Assembly (NCBI RefSeq): GCF_045062745.1
Contig: NZ_JBJGED010000038.1
Location: 1 to 64,000 of the forward strand
DNA length: 64,000 nucleotides
Direction: 5' to 3'
Source of the DNA: Paenibacillus_AA sp045062745
Lineage (GTDB): Bacteria > Bacillota > Bacilli > Paenibacillales > NBRC-103111
Each line of letters starts with the position of its first letter. The stretch's first letter is position 1. The notes below the pieces were generated by a model. It did no database searches and had not been told where the DNA came from. It saw only the letters and a program-made list of their open reading frames with translations. The position numbers and the translations under genes are program-made. Shown piece after piece: positions 8,341 to 16,516 of the stretch.

Positions 8341-8823
8341 ATGACCATGGACGCTTATTTATTCAGACAGTTGAATTTTGTGCGGGGGCAGGTGCTGAAG
8401 CAGCTGCAGGGGGTGACGGAAGAGGCGGCAGACCGCATCCCGGATGGCTTCCGGAACTCGATCCGCTGGAACGCGGGGCACATCTACGTCGTGCTGGAGC
8501 GGTATGCTTTTCTGTATACCGGGCTGCCGCTGTATTTGCCGGAAGGATTCAAGGAGCAGTTCGAGTTCAACACCTCGCCGCCCACTAGGCCGGACGGTGT
8601 GCGTGTCCCGACGCTCCCCGAGCTGGAGCAGCTGATGAGCGGGCAGCTGGGTCGCATCCAGGAGGCATTGGGTGATCGCCTCTCGGAGCGGCTCGCGAAT
8701 CCGTATACGACCTCGACCGGCATGACGCTGGAGACGCCGGAGCAGTTCCTTAGCTTCAACCTGTACCATGAAGGCATGCACATGAGCGTCATTAAGCTGT
8801 ACAAGAAGCTGCTGGGCGTGTGA
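8341..8823 (+). CDS. DinB-family metalloprotein
   Basis: About 160 residues of the four-helix DinB/DUF664 fold. Likely metal ligands are the His of WNAGHIYV in helix 2 and the two His of YHEGMHMSV near the C-terminus. In the Bacillithiol S-transferase-like branch of this superfamily such a His triad binds a divalent metal, but no reaction can be assigned here. The start at ATG 8341 follows AGGAGG by four bases; ATG 8347 at ten bases is an equally good choice. Upstream residues are not supported by any ribosome site. A hairpin terminator follows. Confidence 0.85.
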   Translation: MTMDAYLFRQLNFVRGQVLKQLQGVTEEAADRIPDGFRNSIRWNAGHIYVVLERYAFLYTGLPLYLPEGFKEQFEFNTSPPTRPDGVRVPTLPELEQLMSGQLGRIQEALGDRLSERLANPYTTSTGMTLETPEQFLSFNLYHEGMHMSVIKLYKKLLGV

Positions 8824-8849
8824 GTTAAACGAGAGAGATTCGATTTGGA

Positions 8850-8890
8850 GAAACCCATGTCATCGCAGTATGACGTTGGGTTTCTTCGTT
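8850..8890 (+). terminator. Rho-independent terminator after dinB-like gene
   Basis: GAAACCCA (8850-8857) pairs with TGGGTTTC (8877-8884), with an inner GTCAT/ATGAC pairing, and TTCGTTTTT follows. Confidence 0.75.
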
Positions 8891-8984
8891 TTTGAAGCAT
8901 GCTGTTGTTGGAAATCGCCGACATTGGCGAATTGCACGAGGTATTTTGGGGGCGAGCCTGCGGTTGCTAGGTCCAGAGGCGTCG

Positions 8985-9170
8985 TAGTTCGATTTTGTCG
9001 AATTGCAGGGAATCGGAACTGCCGTTGCTGATGTCTAGTTCGATTTTGCCTAATTGGAGCGTACTTTTCGAACAGACCCGCTGCCAACTAGACTTGTAAG
9101 TAGGTAAAATCGAATTGCGTGCGCCTATTCAGGACCACGCTGCCTTCTAATTTGACGAAATCGAATTTCA
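8985..9170. repeat. Intergenic repeat module A, copy 1
   Basis: Four units of a GATTTTG-NCGAATTG motif lie in this gene-free stretch: two forward (TAGTTCGATTTTGTCGAATT at 8985 and TAGTTCGATTTTGCCTAATT at 9036) and two reversed (GGTAAAATCGAATTGCG near 9103 and GACGAAATCGAATTTCAGC near 9154). A second copy with the same order, orientation and roughly 50-65 bp unit spacing lies at 43063-43249. No ORF or RNA gene explains it. Confidence 0.65.
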
Positions 9171-9253
9171 GCATCAGGAGCTTTCTGCAAGAGTAACCTG
9201 CAAGAGATGCCTGCCAGTCTCACTCTCTCGTATTAAAGGAAAAATGCGCGATT

Positions 9254-9343
9254 TGAGGGAAAAATGCCAAAAGAGAGGGATGTTTCCCTCTCATGAGCGA
9301 AAAATGCGGATTTGCGAGCTTAGGCGAGGGAGGTTTTCCCTCT
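9254..9343. repeat. Intergenic repeat family B, copy 1 (GAGGGA hairpins)
   Basis: Three related units: GAGGGAAAAATGCC at 9255, GAGAGGGATGTTTCCCTCTC at about 9273-9292 and GAGGGAGGTTTTCCCTC at 9326-9342. Each of the last two is a short hairpin with GAGGGA/TCCCTC arms. The same units recur at 19843-19973. The last unit lies only 14 bases from the stop codon of the amidohydrolase gene and could end its transcript. Confidence 0.6.
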
Positions 9344-9355
9344 TACTTGCTACAG

Positions 9356-10429
9356 CTAAGGCAACCGGAACAACCGCCTGGCGTTCTCGCTGAAAATTTT
9401 GCGCTTCTTCTCGAGCGGCAGCCGGGACAGGATCTTCGTCGGATCGTCGAAGTCCCAGTGCGGGTAGTCGCTCGAGAACAGCAGCATGTTCTCGGCGTCG
9501 AACATCTCGAACATCTGCTCGAGGTGCTTCGGGTTGTCCGGCTCCTCGATCGGCTGGGTCGTCATGAAGCAATGATCGCGGACGTACTCGCTCGGCAGAC
9601 GCTTCAGCCAAGGCGTAGAGGTGCGCAGCGCCTTGAAGTTTTTGTCAAGCCGCCATAGGAGCGGGGGCAGCCATGTAATGCCGCCTTCGCAGAGAATGAC
9701 CCGGAAGTCCGGGTACTTCTCGAACACGCCCTCGCACACGAAGCTGACCAGATGGGCCATGAACGTCTGCGGCAGGCAAGTGTGCCATTGCAAGTAGTTC
9801 GAGACGTAGCCGACGGCCGTTGGGGCGCTGTAGATGCCGGCGCCCTCGCTGCCGGGGTGCATCAGGAACGGCAGCCCATGGCGCGCGCACGCCTCGTAGA
9901 TCGGGTGGTAGAAGCGCTGACCGTAGGGCCGCGGCGAACCGCCCGACACGCAGACGGCGACGATGTCCGGATGCGGCCCGATGCGGTCGATCTCTCGCGC
10001 CGCCTGCTCCGGATCTTGCGTGCCGATGCACATGTAGCCCTTGAACTTCGGGCTCTTCGGCAGCCACTCCGCGATCAAGTAATCATTGTACGCCCGGCAC
10101 ACCGCGGCCACATAATCGACATCGGCGAAGCCGGATACGCCAATGACGGAATCCGAGCACAGCATGGCGTATTCCACCCCGAACGGCTCCACATAGTGCG
10201 ACAGCATGAACTCGGGGTCCGACCCGACGGGCAAGCCGTTCGGGGGATTGGCGTCCTTGCGTTTGTTCCCGATCGGGGAAGCATAGGGCAGCCCGGCACC
10301 GGGCATGCCCGATGTGAGCGCGTAGCTGCGCCAAGGTTCATCCAAGTACGGGATGAGATCGCGTCCGCTGCGAAAAGTGTTGTGCACGTCGCAGTCAATT
10401 ACGGGCAGCCGGTCAGTCTTTGCTGTCAT
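9356..10429 (-). CDS. Amidohydrolase-2 family protein (ACMSD-like decarboxylase/hydrolase)
   Basis: A 357-residue TIM-barrel protein of the amidohydrolase-2 (ACMSD) group. It opens with VIDCDVHNTF, where the DxH replaces the usual HxH of strand 1, has PFLMHPGSEG with a ligand His, and LLFSSDYPHWDFDDP with the ligand Asp near the end. Members are metal-dependent decarboxylases or hydrolases of aromatic or oxo-acid substrates. The start is ATG at 10429, preceded on its strand by AGGAGGGG; the longer frame lacks a ribosome site. It follows a Rieske gene by 16 bases, so the two are one operon, probably for an aromatic or cyclic acid. Confidence 0.85.
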   Translation of the reverse strand: MTAKTDRLPVIDCDVHNTFRSGRDLIPYLDEPWRSYALTSGMPGAGLPYASPIGNKRKDANPPNGLPVGSDPEFMLSHYVEPFGVEYAMLCSDSVIGVSGFADVDYVAAVCRAYNDYLIAEWLPKSPKFKGYMCIGTQDPEQAAREIDRIGPHPDIVAVCVSGGSPRPYGQRFYHPIYEACARHGLPFLMHPGSEGAGIYSAPTAVGYVSNYLQWHTCLPQTFMAHLVSFVCEGVFEKYPDFRVILCEGGITWLPPLLWRLDKNFKALRTSTPWLKRLPSEYVRDHCFMTTQPIEEPDNPKHLEQMFEMFDAENMLLFSSDYPHWDFDDPTKILSRLPLEKKRKIFSENARRLFRLP

Positions 10430-10445
10430 GTGTCTTGCCCCTCCT

Positions 10446-10802
10446 TTATCGTCCAATTACGACACCGATCGTGCCGTTCTCCACCACAACCGGGTAGGAC
10501 CGTACCCGGACCTTCTCGCTGAACAGCGATTTCCCGGTCTTCAGATCGAACTCCCACCCATGCCACGGACACCGTACAATCTCTTGCTCCCGTCCGTAGA
10601 TATATTCGTACACCTGCGATTCCAGCGTCGTTCCGCACACCGGCCCTTTGCACAATTCCGCGCCCTGATGCGGACAGTAGTTATGAATGGCATAATACTC
10701 GCCCTTCACGTTGTACAAGCCGATGGAGCGATCCTCCACTTGTATGATTCGATACGTACCTTCCGGGAGTTCCCCTACGCTGGCGACCGGATAGACGGCC
10801 AT
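10446..10802 (-). CDS. Rieske [2Fe-2S] ferredoxin-like protein
   Basis: A 118-residue stand-alone Rieske domain. The cluster ligands are Cys43 and His45 in YCPHQGAELC and Cys78 and His81 in RCPWHGWEFD, with the usual 30-odd residues between. Such small proteins carry electrons to oxygenases or resemble the N-terminal domain of ring-hydroxylating oxygenases; no oxygenase subunit is visible here. An SD GAGGAG lies nine bases before the ATG. The gene heads an operon with the amidohydrolase and is transcribed away from an AraC regulator, the probable controller. Confidence 0.92.
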   Translation of the reverse strand: MAVYPVASVGELPEGTYRIIQVEDRSIGLYNVKGEYYAIHNYCPHQGAELCKGPVCGTTLESQVYEYIYGREQEIVRCPWHGWEFDLKTGKSLFSEKVRVRSYPVVVENGTIGVVIGR

Positions 10803-10901
10803 GCGATCCAGCTCCTCTCTAGCGTTCAGTTGACTTCATTGTAGAGGAGAACAAGTGTCGGCACCATTGCGAAAACAACTGTTATTTGTATGATTCTAAG
10901 G

Positions 10902-10907
10902 TATAAT
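10902..10907 (+). promoter_or_regulatory. -10 element of the cupin-AraC gene
   Basis: TATAAT at 10902-10907 lies inside the longest possible reading frame for the next gene, which shows that the upstream ATG at 10890 is not the start. Confidence 0.55.
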
Positions 10908-10934
10908 GATAGAAAAAAGGAGGGGCGTCCGGAC

Positions 10935-11717
10935 ATGCTGGAGCTCGTATCGGTGTACTTCGACGACATGCATCCCGACTGGCAGAAGGAAGAAGCGGCG
11001 ACGCTTACCGACATTCTGATCTTGACCGTTCAGGGACAGGCTGTCTATATCGTTGACGGGGAGACGGTGCTGCTCGAGAAGGGAGATTTCCTGTATATTC
11101 CGAAGGGGGTCCTAAGAGCGGGGCATAACGCACCCGAGGGGCCGCATCAGAAATATTCCGTGCATTTCCACCTCGAGTCGCCTGGACCGTTCCCCGCCAT
11201 CGTCCCCGCGTCGTACGGCAAGGTGCGGACACGCAATCTCGACTACATGAAGCAGCGGTTCACCGTGTTGGCCCAGCACTGGTTCCGCCGGAAGAAGCAT
11301 GACGAAGTGATCTGCACCGGGATCGCGATGGAGCTGCTCGGCTATTACGCCCAGGATTCGGCGGAGGACCGGTTCGCGTCGATCAAGCTGCGGCTCATGC
11401 GGGAGGTGCAGGATTATATCCTCGAGCATTACCGCGAGCCGATCCGGATTGGGGAGCTGGCCGAGCTCGTAGACCGCGCCCCTAACTATGTGACCCAAGC
11501 GTTCAAGGAAGTGACCGGGATGACGCCGATCACCTACCTTCACCAAGTCCGGGTTCACTCCGCGCGCGACCTCATGCTCAATACGAAGCTGACGATCGGG
11601 GACGTGGCGGACTACCTTGGCTACAGCGACCAGGCCCATTTCAACCGCGTGTTCAAAAAAATTATGGGCTATCCGCCCTCGTCCGTGCAGCGGGAAGTGC
11701 TGAGAATTCAACCGTAG
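10935..11717 (+). CDS. AraC-family regulator with N-terminal cupin domain
   Basis: About 260 residues. The N-terminal half is a cupin-like sensing barrel (VDGETVLLEKGDFLYIPKGV, residues about 40-70); the C-terminal 100 residues are an AraC double helix-turn-helix (IRIGELAELVDRAPNYVTQAFKE and IGDVADYLGYSDQAHFNRVFKK). The start ATG 10935 is preceded by AGGAGGGG; the ATG at 10890 lies upstream of the -10 box and cannot be used from that promoter. It is divergent from the Rieske-amidohydrolase operon and is its likely regulator. The effector is unknown. Confidence 0.9.
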   Translation: MLELVSVYFDDMHPDWQKEEAATLTDILILTVQGQAVYIVDGETVLLEKGDFLYIPKGVLRAGHNAPEGPHQKYSVHFHLESPGPFPAIVPASYGKVRTRNLDYMKQRFTVLAQHWFRRKKHDEVICTGIAMELLGYYAQDSAEDRFASIKLRLMREVQDYILEHYREPIRIGELAELVDRAPNYVTQAFKEVTGMTPITYLHQVRVHSARDLMLNTKLTIGDVADYLGYSDQAHFNRVFKKIMGYPPSSVQREVLRIQP

Positions 11718-11737
11718 TCCGGCTGGCCGTTCAAGCT

Positions 11738-11768
11738 TAGAATTGTGCAAATGGCGTAGAATCGTTCA
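11738..11768 (+). promoter_or_regulatory. Tandem TAGAATNGTNCA boxes upstream of the YesM/YesN operon
   Basis: TAGAATTGTGCA (11738-11749) and TAGAATCGTTCA (11757-11768) are direct repeats with a 19-bp period, followed by ATGACA, an 18-bp gap and TATACT (about 11793-11798). The exact 12-mer TAGAATCGTTCA recurs at 18975 before the LamG gene of the same locus. Two half-sites about two helical turns apart fit binding by the AraC-type output domain of the YesN-like regulator. Confidence 0.5.
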
Positions 11769-11828
11769 TGACAACGCTCGAAACCATCCTTTATACTGAG
11801 GGCAACACCGAGCCCGGGAGGACGACAT

Positions 11829-13568
11829 ATGGCGATGAAGGCGCTCGATCGGCTCCATTCCATTCAGTTCAAGCTCACGTTCACGTTTCTGCTCATCCTG
11901 CTGCCGCTCGTCAGTGTAAGCGTTTTCGCGAACTACTATTCGCAAACGATTATGAACGAGCAGATCGGGGACCGCACGAAGGGGGCGTTGCTCACGACGC
12001 TCGAGTACGTAAACCAGCTGACGCAAAATATGGACCAGCAGACACTGCTAATCGGCTCGAACCCGAACATCGTGGAGCTGTGGAACAACGTCGACAATCC
12101 GCTGAACCCGGATCATCTGTACGAGCTGCATACGGTGCAGCAGCAGCTGTCGGCGCTCACCAACGTCAATGGCGCGGTCAAAGAGGCGTTCATTATCCAC
12201 GGGGACAGCGAGAACGGGGTCTCCACCTTGAACGGCGGGGTGAAATGGCCAGGAGTGAAAAACGAGCTCTGGTTCAAACGTACGCTGGACGCAAGCGGCG
12301 GCTTGGTAGTGCACGTGCCGACCTCTGCGAATGCAGGGGAATCGGCTTACTTGAACAAAGACACGATCTACTACGCCCGTCTGCTCGATGTGTTCGGGAA
12401 CAACAAAGAGCCGAATGTGCTCGTGCTGACCGTGGACAAGACCGCCTTGGGCAAAATCATTCAACACCTCCAAACGTCGAAAAATATGAACATTTCGCTG
12501 TATTACAATGATGACTTCGTCCTGGAAACGAATCGCCAAGGCGCTAAGACGGATGAAGGCGCGGAACTGTTCTCCATCGAGACGGAGAGCGGGTTCTGGT
12601 CGATTCGGCAGCAGCAGCCGCAGTCGGAGCTGTTCCAGCTGTCGCACAAGCTTCAGCAGTTTACTTACCTCATCATCGTCATCAGCGTTCTGCTGGCCGT
12701 CTGGATCGCGTGGCTCGTCTACTCCGGCATCTCCAAGCCGCTTCATCAGCTGTCGGCGGCGTTCAAGCAGTTCAGCAGCGGCAACCTGAAGGCACGCGTG
12801 TCGCATCGACGGCGGGACGAATTCGGGTACGTCATGAACGGCTTCAACCGGATGTCCGAAGCCCAGCGCCAAATGATCGAGGACGATTACGAGAAGGAGC
12901 TGCGTCTCGCCAAATCGGAGTTCAGCTTGCTGCAGTCGCAGATCAATCCCCATTTTCTGTACAACACGCTCGATTCGATCTACTCCGTCGCCTTGAAAAA
13001 CCAGATTCACGAGATCAGCGAGATGGTGATCAATCTGGCTCGGTTTTTCCGGGTCAGCCTGGGCAAAGGTAAAGACTCGTTCACCCTGGAAGAGACGATC
13101 CAGCATCTCATGTACTATATCCGGGTGCAGCAGTTTCGGTCGGACCATTTCAACGTAGAGATAGATGTTAAAGAAGAGACGAAGCCGATCCCGCTGCTCA
13201 AGCTCATCCTCCAGCCGATCGTGGAGAACGCCATCGTCCATGGGCTGGAGAAAAGCATGCAGGGCGGTGAGCTGCGTATTCGGACAAGCGTCGACTCCCA
13301 TTACCTGAGGATTGATGTCGAGGATACGGGTACCGGCATCCCGCCCGACAAGCTGACGGACATCCAGCATCAATTGGGACGCATCACGAGCAAGTCGTAT
13401 CGCTCACCGCAGCGCGACGCTTCTACGGCTTACTATGGGCTCAAGAACGTGAAGTCCCGGCTCAAAATGTATTACGGAGAAGAAGCGGAGCTGACCGTAA
13501 CCAGCGTCGAAGGAGAAGGTACGCAGGTCACGCTACACATTCCGCTGCGAGAGGAGGAGGCATCATGA
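11829..13568 (+). CDS. YesM-type sensor histidine kinase
   Basis: A 579-residue membrane kinase. The first span is near residues 15-35, followed by an extracellular sensor (residues about 36-275), a second span (LIIVISVLLAVWIAWLVYSG), a HAMP domain, a His_kinase (LytS/YesM-type) domain with phospho-acceptor His375 in SQINPHFLYNTLD, and a HATPase_c domain (PIVENAIVHGLEK, DVEDTGTGIPPDKL). The stop codon overlaps the start of the response regulator by four bases (ATGA), a sign of translational coupling. The pair should sense a glycan product outside the cell and switch on the permeases and binding protein that follow. Confidence 0.94.
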   Translation: MAMKALDRLHSIQFKLTFTFLLILLPLVSVSVFANYYSQTIMNEQIGDRTKGALLTTLEYVNQLTQNMDQQTLLIGSNPNIVELWNNVDNPLNPDHLYELHTVQQQLSALTNVNGAVKEAFIIHGDSENGVSTLNGGVKWPGVKNELWFKRTLDASGGLVVHVPTSANAGESAYLNKDTIYYARLLDVFGNNKEPNVLVLTVDKTALGKIIQHLQTSKNMNISLYYNDDFVLETNRQGAKTDEGAELFSIETESGFWSIRQQQPQSELFQLSHKLQQFTYLIIVISVLLAVWIAWLVYSGISKPLHQLSAAFKQFSSGNLKARVSHRRRDEFGYVMNGFNRMSEAQRQMIEDDYEKELRLAKSEFSLLQSQINPHFLYNTLDSIYSVALKNQIHEISEMVINLARFFRVSLGKGKDSFTLEETIQHLMYYIRVQQFRSDHFNVEIDVKEETKPIPLLKLILQPIVENAIVHGLEKSMQGGELRIRTSVDSHYLRIDVEDTGTGIPPDKLTDIQHQLGRITSKSYRSPQRDASTAYYGLKNVKSRLKMYYGEEAELTVTSVEGEGTQVTLHIPLREEEAS

Positions 13569-15166
13569 AGCTGCTCATCGTTGAGGACGAGCATCACGTT
13601 CGGGACCGGATCGCGGAAGGGATCGACTGGAGGACACACCGGATCGAGCTGGCGGAGGCGGTCGGGAGCGGCCGGGAGGCGCTCGCCATCCTGCAGAAGG
13701 ATCACATCGACATCGTCTTGACCGACATCCGGATGCCGGAGATGAGCGGGCTCGAGCTGGCCAAGCGAATCAAGCGCGAGCATCCGCACATCAAGATCGT
13801 CATTCTGACCGGTCACGACGATTTCGAGTACGCCCGGGAGAGCATCGAGTACGGCGTACTGAAATATCTGGTGAAGCCGGCGGACAATGACGAGATTCAG
13901 GCCGCTGTGCTCGAAGCGAGGCAACTGCGGGAGCAGGAGCTGGCCGAGAAGCACAATCTCGCGCTGCTCGAGCAGCGTTGGGAGGAGCACCTGCCCCATC
14001 TCCGGGAGATGTTCTACAAGAGCTGGCTGAACGGCCGGTACTCCGCCTGGGAGCTCGAGCGAAGAAGCCGCGATCTGCAGATCCGGCTCGGGGAGAAGCT
14101 TCTGCTCCCCGTCATCCTGGATATGGACCCGATCGCGGAGAGCGACGAGCGGTTTCAAGTTCGGGACCGTCCGCTCGTCCAGTTCTCCCTGTACACGATC
14201 GCGCGGGATATTCTGGAGGATACGGACTGTGCGATGGTGCAGGACGATGACGGGCTGATTGCGGTTATTTTCTTCGCTTCGGCCGAGGAGGGCGAGGAGG
14301 CGCTGTTCGGGCGGATCAACCCGAAGATCGGCCTCCTGCTCGCGACTGTCAAGGACTGTCTGAAGCTGACGGCCAGCGCGGGCATCGGTCCGTGCGTGAC
14401 GGATGCGCTTCGCCTGCCCCATGCGTACCGGATGAGCCGGCAAGCGCTGCAGGAGCGTATTGTGCTAGGCAACGACGTGGCCATTCCGTACCGGGAGACG
14501 AGCCCTTCCGAGGACTCGTGGACACAGCTGAGCGAGCTGGAGCGGGAGCTCGAGCTGGCGATCGAGACCGGCGGCCCGTCCCGGCGGCAGGAGGCGGTGG
14601 AGCGTCTCGTCGAAGCGGGCTTCTCCCCCGGCCGGCCGGTGGCCGAAGGCAAGGAGGTGCTGCTGCGCTTGACGTGCCTCCTGGCTCGCCTCGTCCATGC
14701 CCAGGGCTGGACGCTGCGGGAGACGCTGAAGGCCGATTACGAGGACTTCGAGCAGTTCAACCGGCTGCTGACGCGGGAGCAGATCTTGTCCTGGCTGCAG
14801 CGCATGGCGGGCCGGATCGGCGATACGATCGCCCAGCGCCGGCGCACGGGGACGCAGCTCACGATCGACGAGGTCGTCCGCTTCATCCACGAGCGGCTGC
14901 ACGACGAGGAGCTGAGCTTGTATCTGGCGGCCGAGAAGCTGTACATGAACTATTCGTATCTCAGCCGGACGTTCAAGCTGGTGACCGGCGAGTCGTTCTC
15001 GGACTACGTGCTGCGGCTGCGCATGGAGCGGGCCAAGGAGCTGCTGGCCAAAGGGCTCAAGGTGTACGACGCCGCCGAGCAGGTCGGGTACAAGCACGTG
15101 AATTACTTCTCGAAAAACTTCCAAAAGTTTTGGGGCATCCGGCCCAGTGAAGTATACAAGGTGTAA
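13565..15166 (+). CDS. YesN-type response regulator with AraC output domain
   Basis: A 533-residue protein. The receiver domain (residues 1-120) has the acid pair in LLIVEDEHH, phospho-acceptor Asp54 in VLTDIRMPEMSG and the conserved Lys104 in KYLVKPADND. A long middle region (about 130-420) of unknown fold follows, then an AraC double helix-turn-helix (ELSLYLAAEKLYMNYSYLSRTFK and VYDAAEQVGYKHVNYFSKNFQK). It is the partner of the kinase just upstream, whose stop it overlaps. Its probable DNA sites are the TAGAATNGTNCA boxes. The strong GC content of this gene creates long open frames on other strands that are not genes. Confidence 0.95.
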   Translation: MKLLIVEDEHHVRDRIAEGIDWRTHRIELAEAVGSGREALAILQKDHIDIVLTDIRMPEMSGLELAKRIKREHPHIKIVILTGHDDFEYARESIEYGVLKYLVKPADNDEIQAAVLEARQLREQELAEKHNLALLEQRWEEHLPHLREMFYKSWLNGRYSAWELERRSRDLQIRLGEKLLLPVILDMDPIAESDERFQVRDRPLVQFSLYTIARDILEDTDCAMVQDDDGLIAVIFFASAEEGEEALFGRINPKIGLLLATVKDCLKLTASAGIGPCVTDALRLPHAYRMSRQALQERIVLGNDVAIPYRETSPSEDSWTQLSELERELELAIETGGPSRRQEAVERLVEAGFSPGRPVAEGKEVLLRLTCLLARLVHAQGWTLRETLKADYEDFEQFNRLLTREQILSWLQRMAGRIGDTIAQRRRTGTQLTIDEVVRFIHERLHDEELSLYLAAEKLYMNYSYLSRTFKLVTGESFSDYVLRLRMERAKELLAKGLKVYDAAEQVGYKHVNYFSKNFQKFWGIRPSEVYKV

Positions 15167-15192
15167 CAGTGAACTTCAAAAGCGGCCGTTCC

Positions 15193-15301
15193 GGGGGAAA
15201 AGAGACTTCCTTGGGCTCAAACATCTTGTTTGAAGCTTCCTTGATTCTATTTTATGGTTGAAGCTTCAAGCCAAAACTCGCCGGAAGTCTTCTTTTCCCC
15301 C
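15193..15301. repeat. 109-bp element with 18-bp terminal inverted repeats
   Basis: GGGGGAAAAGAGACTTCC (15193-15210) and GGAAGTCTTCTTTTCCCCC (15283-15301) are complementary with a single-base insertion. The 72 bases between contain smaller inverted repeats (CAAACatcttGTTTG and two GAAGCTTC palindromes). It could be a small non-autonomous mobile element or a highly folded RNA. No convincing target-site duplication was seen. Confidence 0.5.
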
Positions 15302-15338
15302 TCCACTCCGTCTGCCCCTGGGGGTATATAAAATAACT

Positions 15339-15366
15339 CGAAGCCGGACCGTTACGTCCGGCTTCG
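15339..15366. terminator. Perfect 11-bp hairpin between the regulator and the permease operon
   Basis: CGAAGCCGGAC (15339-15349), a six-base loop and GTCCGGCTTCG (15356-15366). There is no clear T-run, so it is either a weak terminator for the two-component operon or an RNA processing or stability element ahead of the permeases. Confidence 0.5.
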
Positions 15367-15529
15367 CTGTTAACTACCTACCACCAAAATATGAGCGCTT
15401 TTTCGCTTGGAACGGCGGCTTTTACAGCAAGACGTAAAAATAGTTGCGACGAAAGTAAAAGGACATGGATACGAATATCCGGCGCGACGCCCTATGATAA
15501 AGACACGCCACACAGAGAGGAAGAAGCGC

Positions 15530-16483
15530 ATGAAAACGGCAACACATCCATCGGCGGGGGCGGCGGTCCGAACCGGCAAGCGCGCGCAGAGACACCCGCT
15601 CCTCCGCTACTGGGACTTGTACCTGATGGTGCTTCCCGCTTTAATATTCCTGCTCGTGTTCAAATACGGCCCTATGTACGGCGTCATTATCGCGTTCAAG
15701 GATTACAACATCATCCAGGGCGTGTTCAAGAGCGAGTGGGTGGGGCTGCAATATTTTCGCGAGCTGTTCCTCTTCGACGAATTCCCGCGGGTGATCCGCA
15801 ATACGCTCATGATCAGCCTAATGAAGCTGGTTGTCGGCTTTCCGGCTCCGATCGTGCTAGCGCTGCTCTTGAACGAGCTCCGGCTGCCGCGGTTCAAGCG
15901 GACGGTGCAGACGTTCACGTACTTGCCGCACTTCATCTCCTGGGTCGTCATCGGGGGACTGGCGGTCGACCTGCTGTCGCCGAGCAGCGGCATCGTGAAC
16001 AAGGCGATCGAGGCGCTCGGGTTCGAGCCGATCTTCTTCCTGTCGAACGAGCACTTGTTCCGCTGGATTCTCGTGTTCAGCGACATCTGGAAGGAAGTCG
16101 GCTGGGGCGCCATCATCTACTTGGCCGCGCTGCTCGGGATCAACGACGAGCTGTTCCAGGCGGCGACGGTCGACGGGGCGGGCCGGCTCCGGCAAATCTG
16201 GCACATCTCGCTGCCCAGCATCCGCTCCACGATCATCATCCTGCTGTTGCTCCGAATCGGCCATCTGCTGGATGCCGGATTCGAGCAGGTGCTCGTCATG
16301 TACAATCCGACCGTCTACGACGTGGGCGACATCATCGACACCTACGTGTTCCGGGTCGGGCTCGGCACGATGCAGTTCGGACTGACGACCGCCGCCGGGT
16401 TGTTCAAATCCGTGATCGGCTGCCTCCTCCTCGTGCTGGCCAATACGCTGGCGCGGCGGATGGGTGAGGACGGGATTTTCTGA
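15530..16483 (+). CDS. CUT1 sugar ABC importer permease (LplB/YtcP type, first subunit)
   Basis: A 317-residue inner-membrane permease with six predicted spans, a charged N-terminus and the EAA cytoplasmic loop near residues 205-225 (AATVDGAGRLRQIWHISLP). The pattern FKYGPMYGVIIAFKDYNI after the first span is typical of the LplB branch that works with large binding proteins and imports oligosaccharides. ATG 15530 is chosen because GAGGAAG precedes it; the frame is open further upstream but without a ribosome site. It pairs with the next gene to form the channel; no ATPase gene is present nearby. Confidence 0.92.
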   Translation: MKTATHPSAGAAVRTGKRAQRHPLLRYWDLYLMVLPALIFLLVFKYGPMYGVIIAFKDYNIIQGVFKSEWVGLQYFRELFLFDEFPRVIRNTLMISLMKLVVGFPAPIVLALLLNELRLPRFKRTVQTFTYLPHFISWVVIGGLAVDLLSPSSGIVNKAIEALGFEPIFFLSNEHLFRWILVFSDIWKEVGWGAIIYLAALLGINDELFQAATVDGAGRLRQIWHISLPSIRSTIIILLLLRIGHLLDAGFEQVLVMYNPTVYDVGDIIDTYVFRVGLGTMQFGLTTAAGLFKSVIGCLLLVLANTLARRMGEDGIF

Positions 16484-16516
16484 CCCCATAACAATCCTAC
16501 TAAGGCGGTGACCCCG

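Noticed and set aside
13500..15150. Long open frames opposite and beside the YesN gene (up to 323 residues)
   Set aside because: They arise from high GC and third-position bias; they have Arg/Pro/His-rich translations with no domain, no ribosome site, and lie wholly on the response regulator gene.
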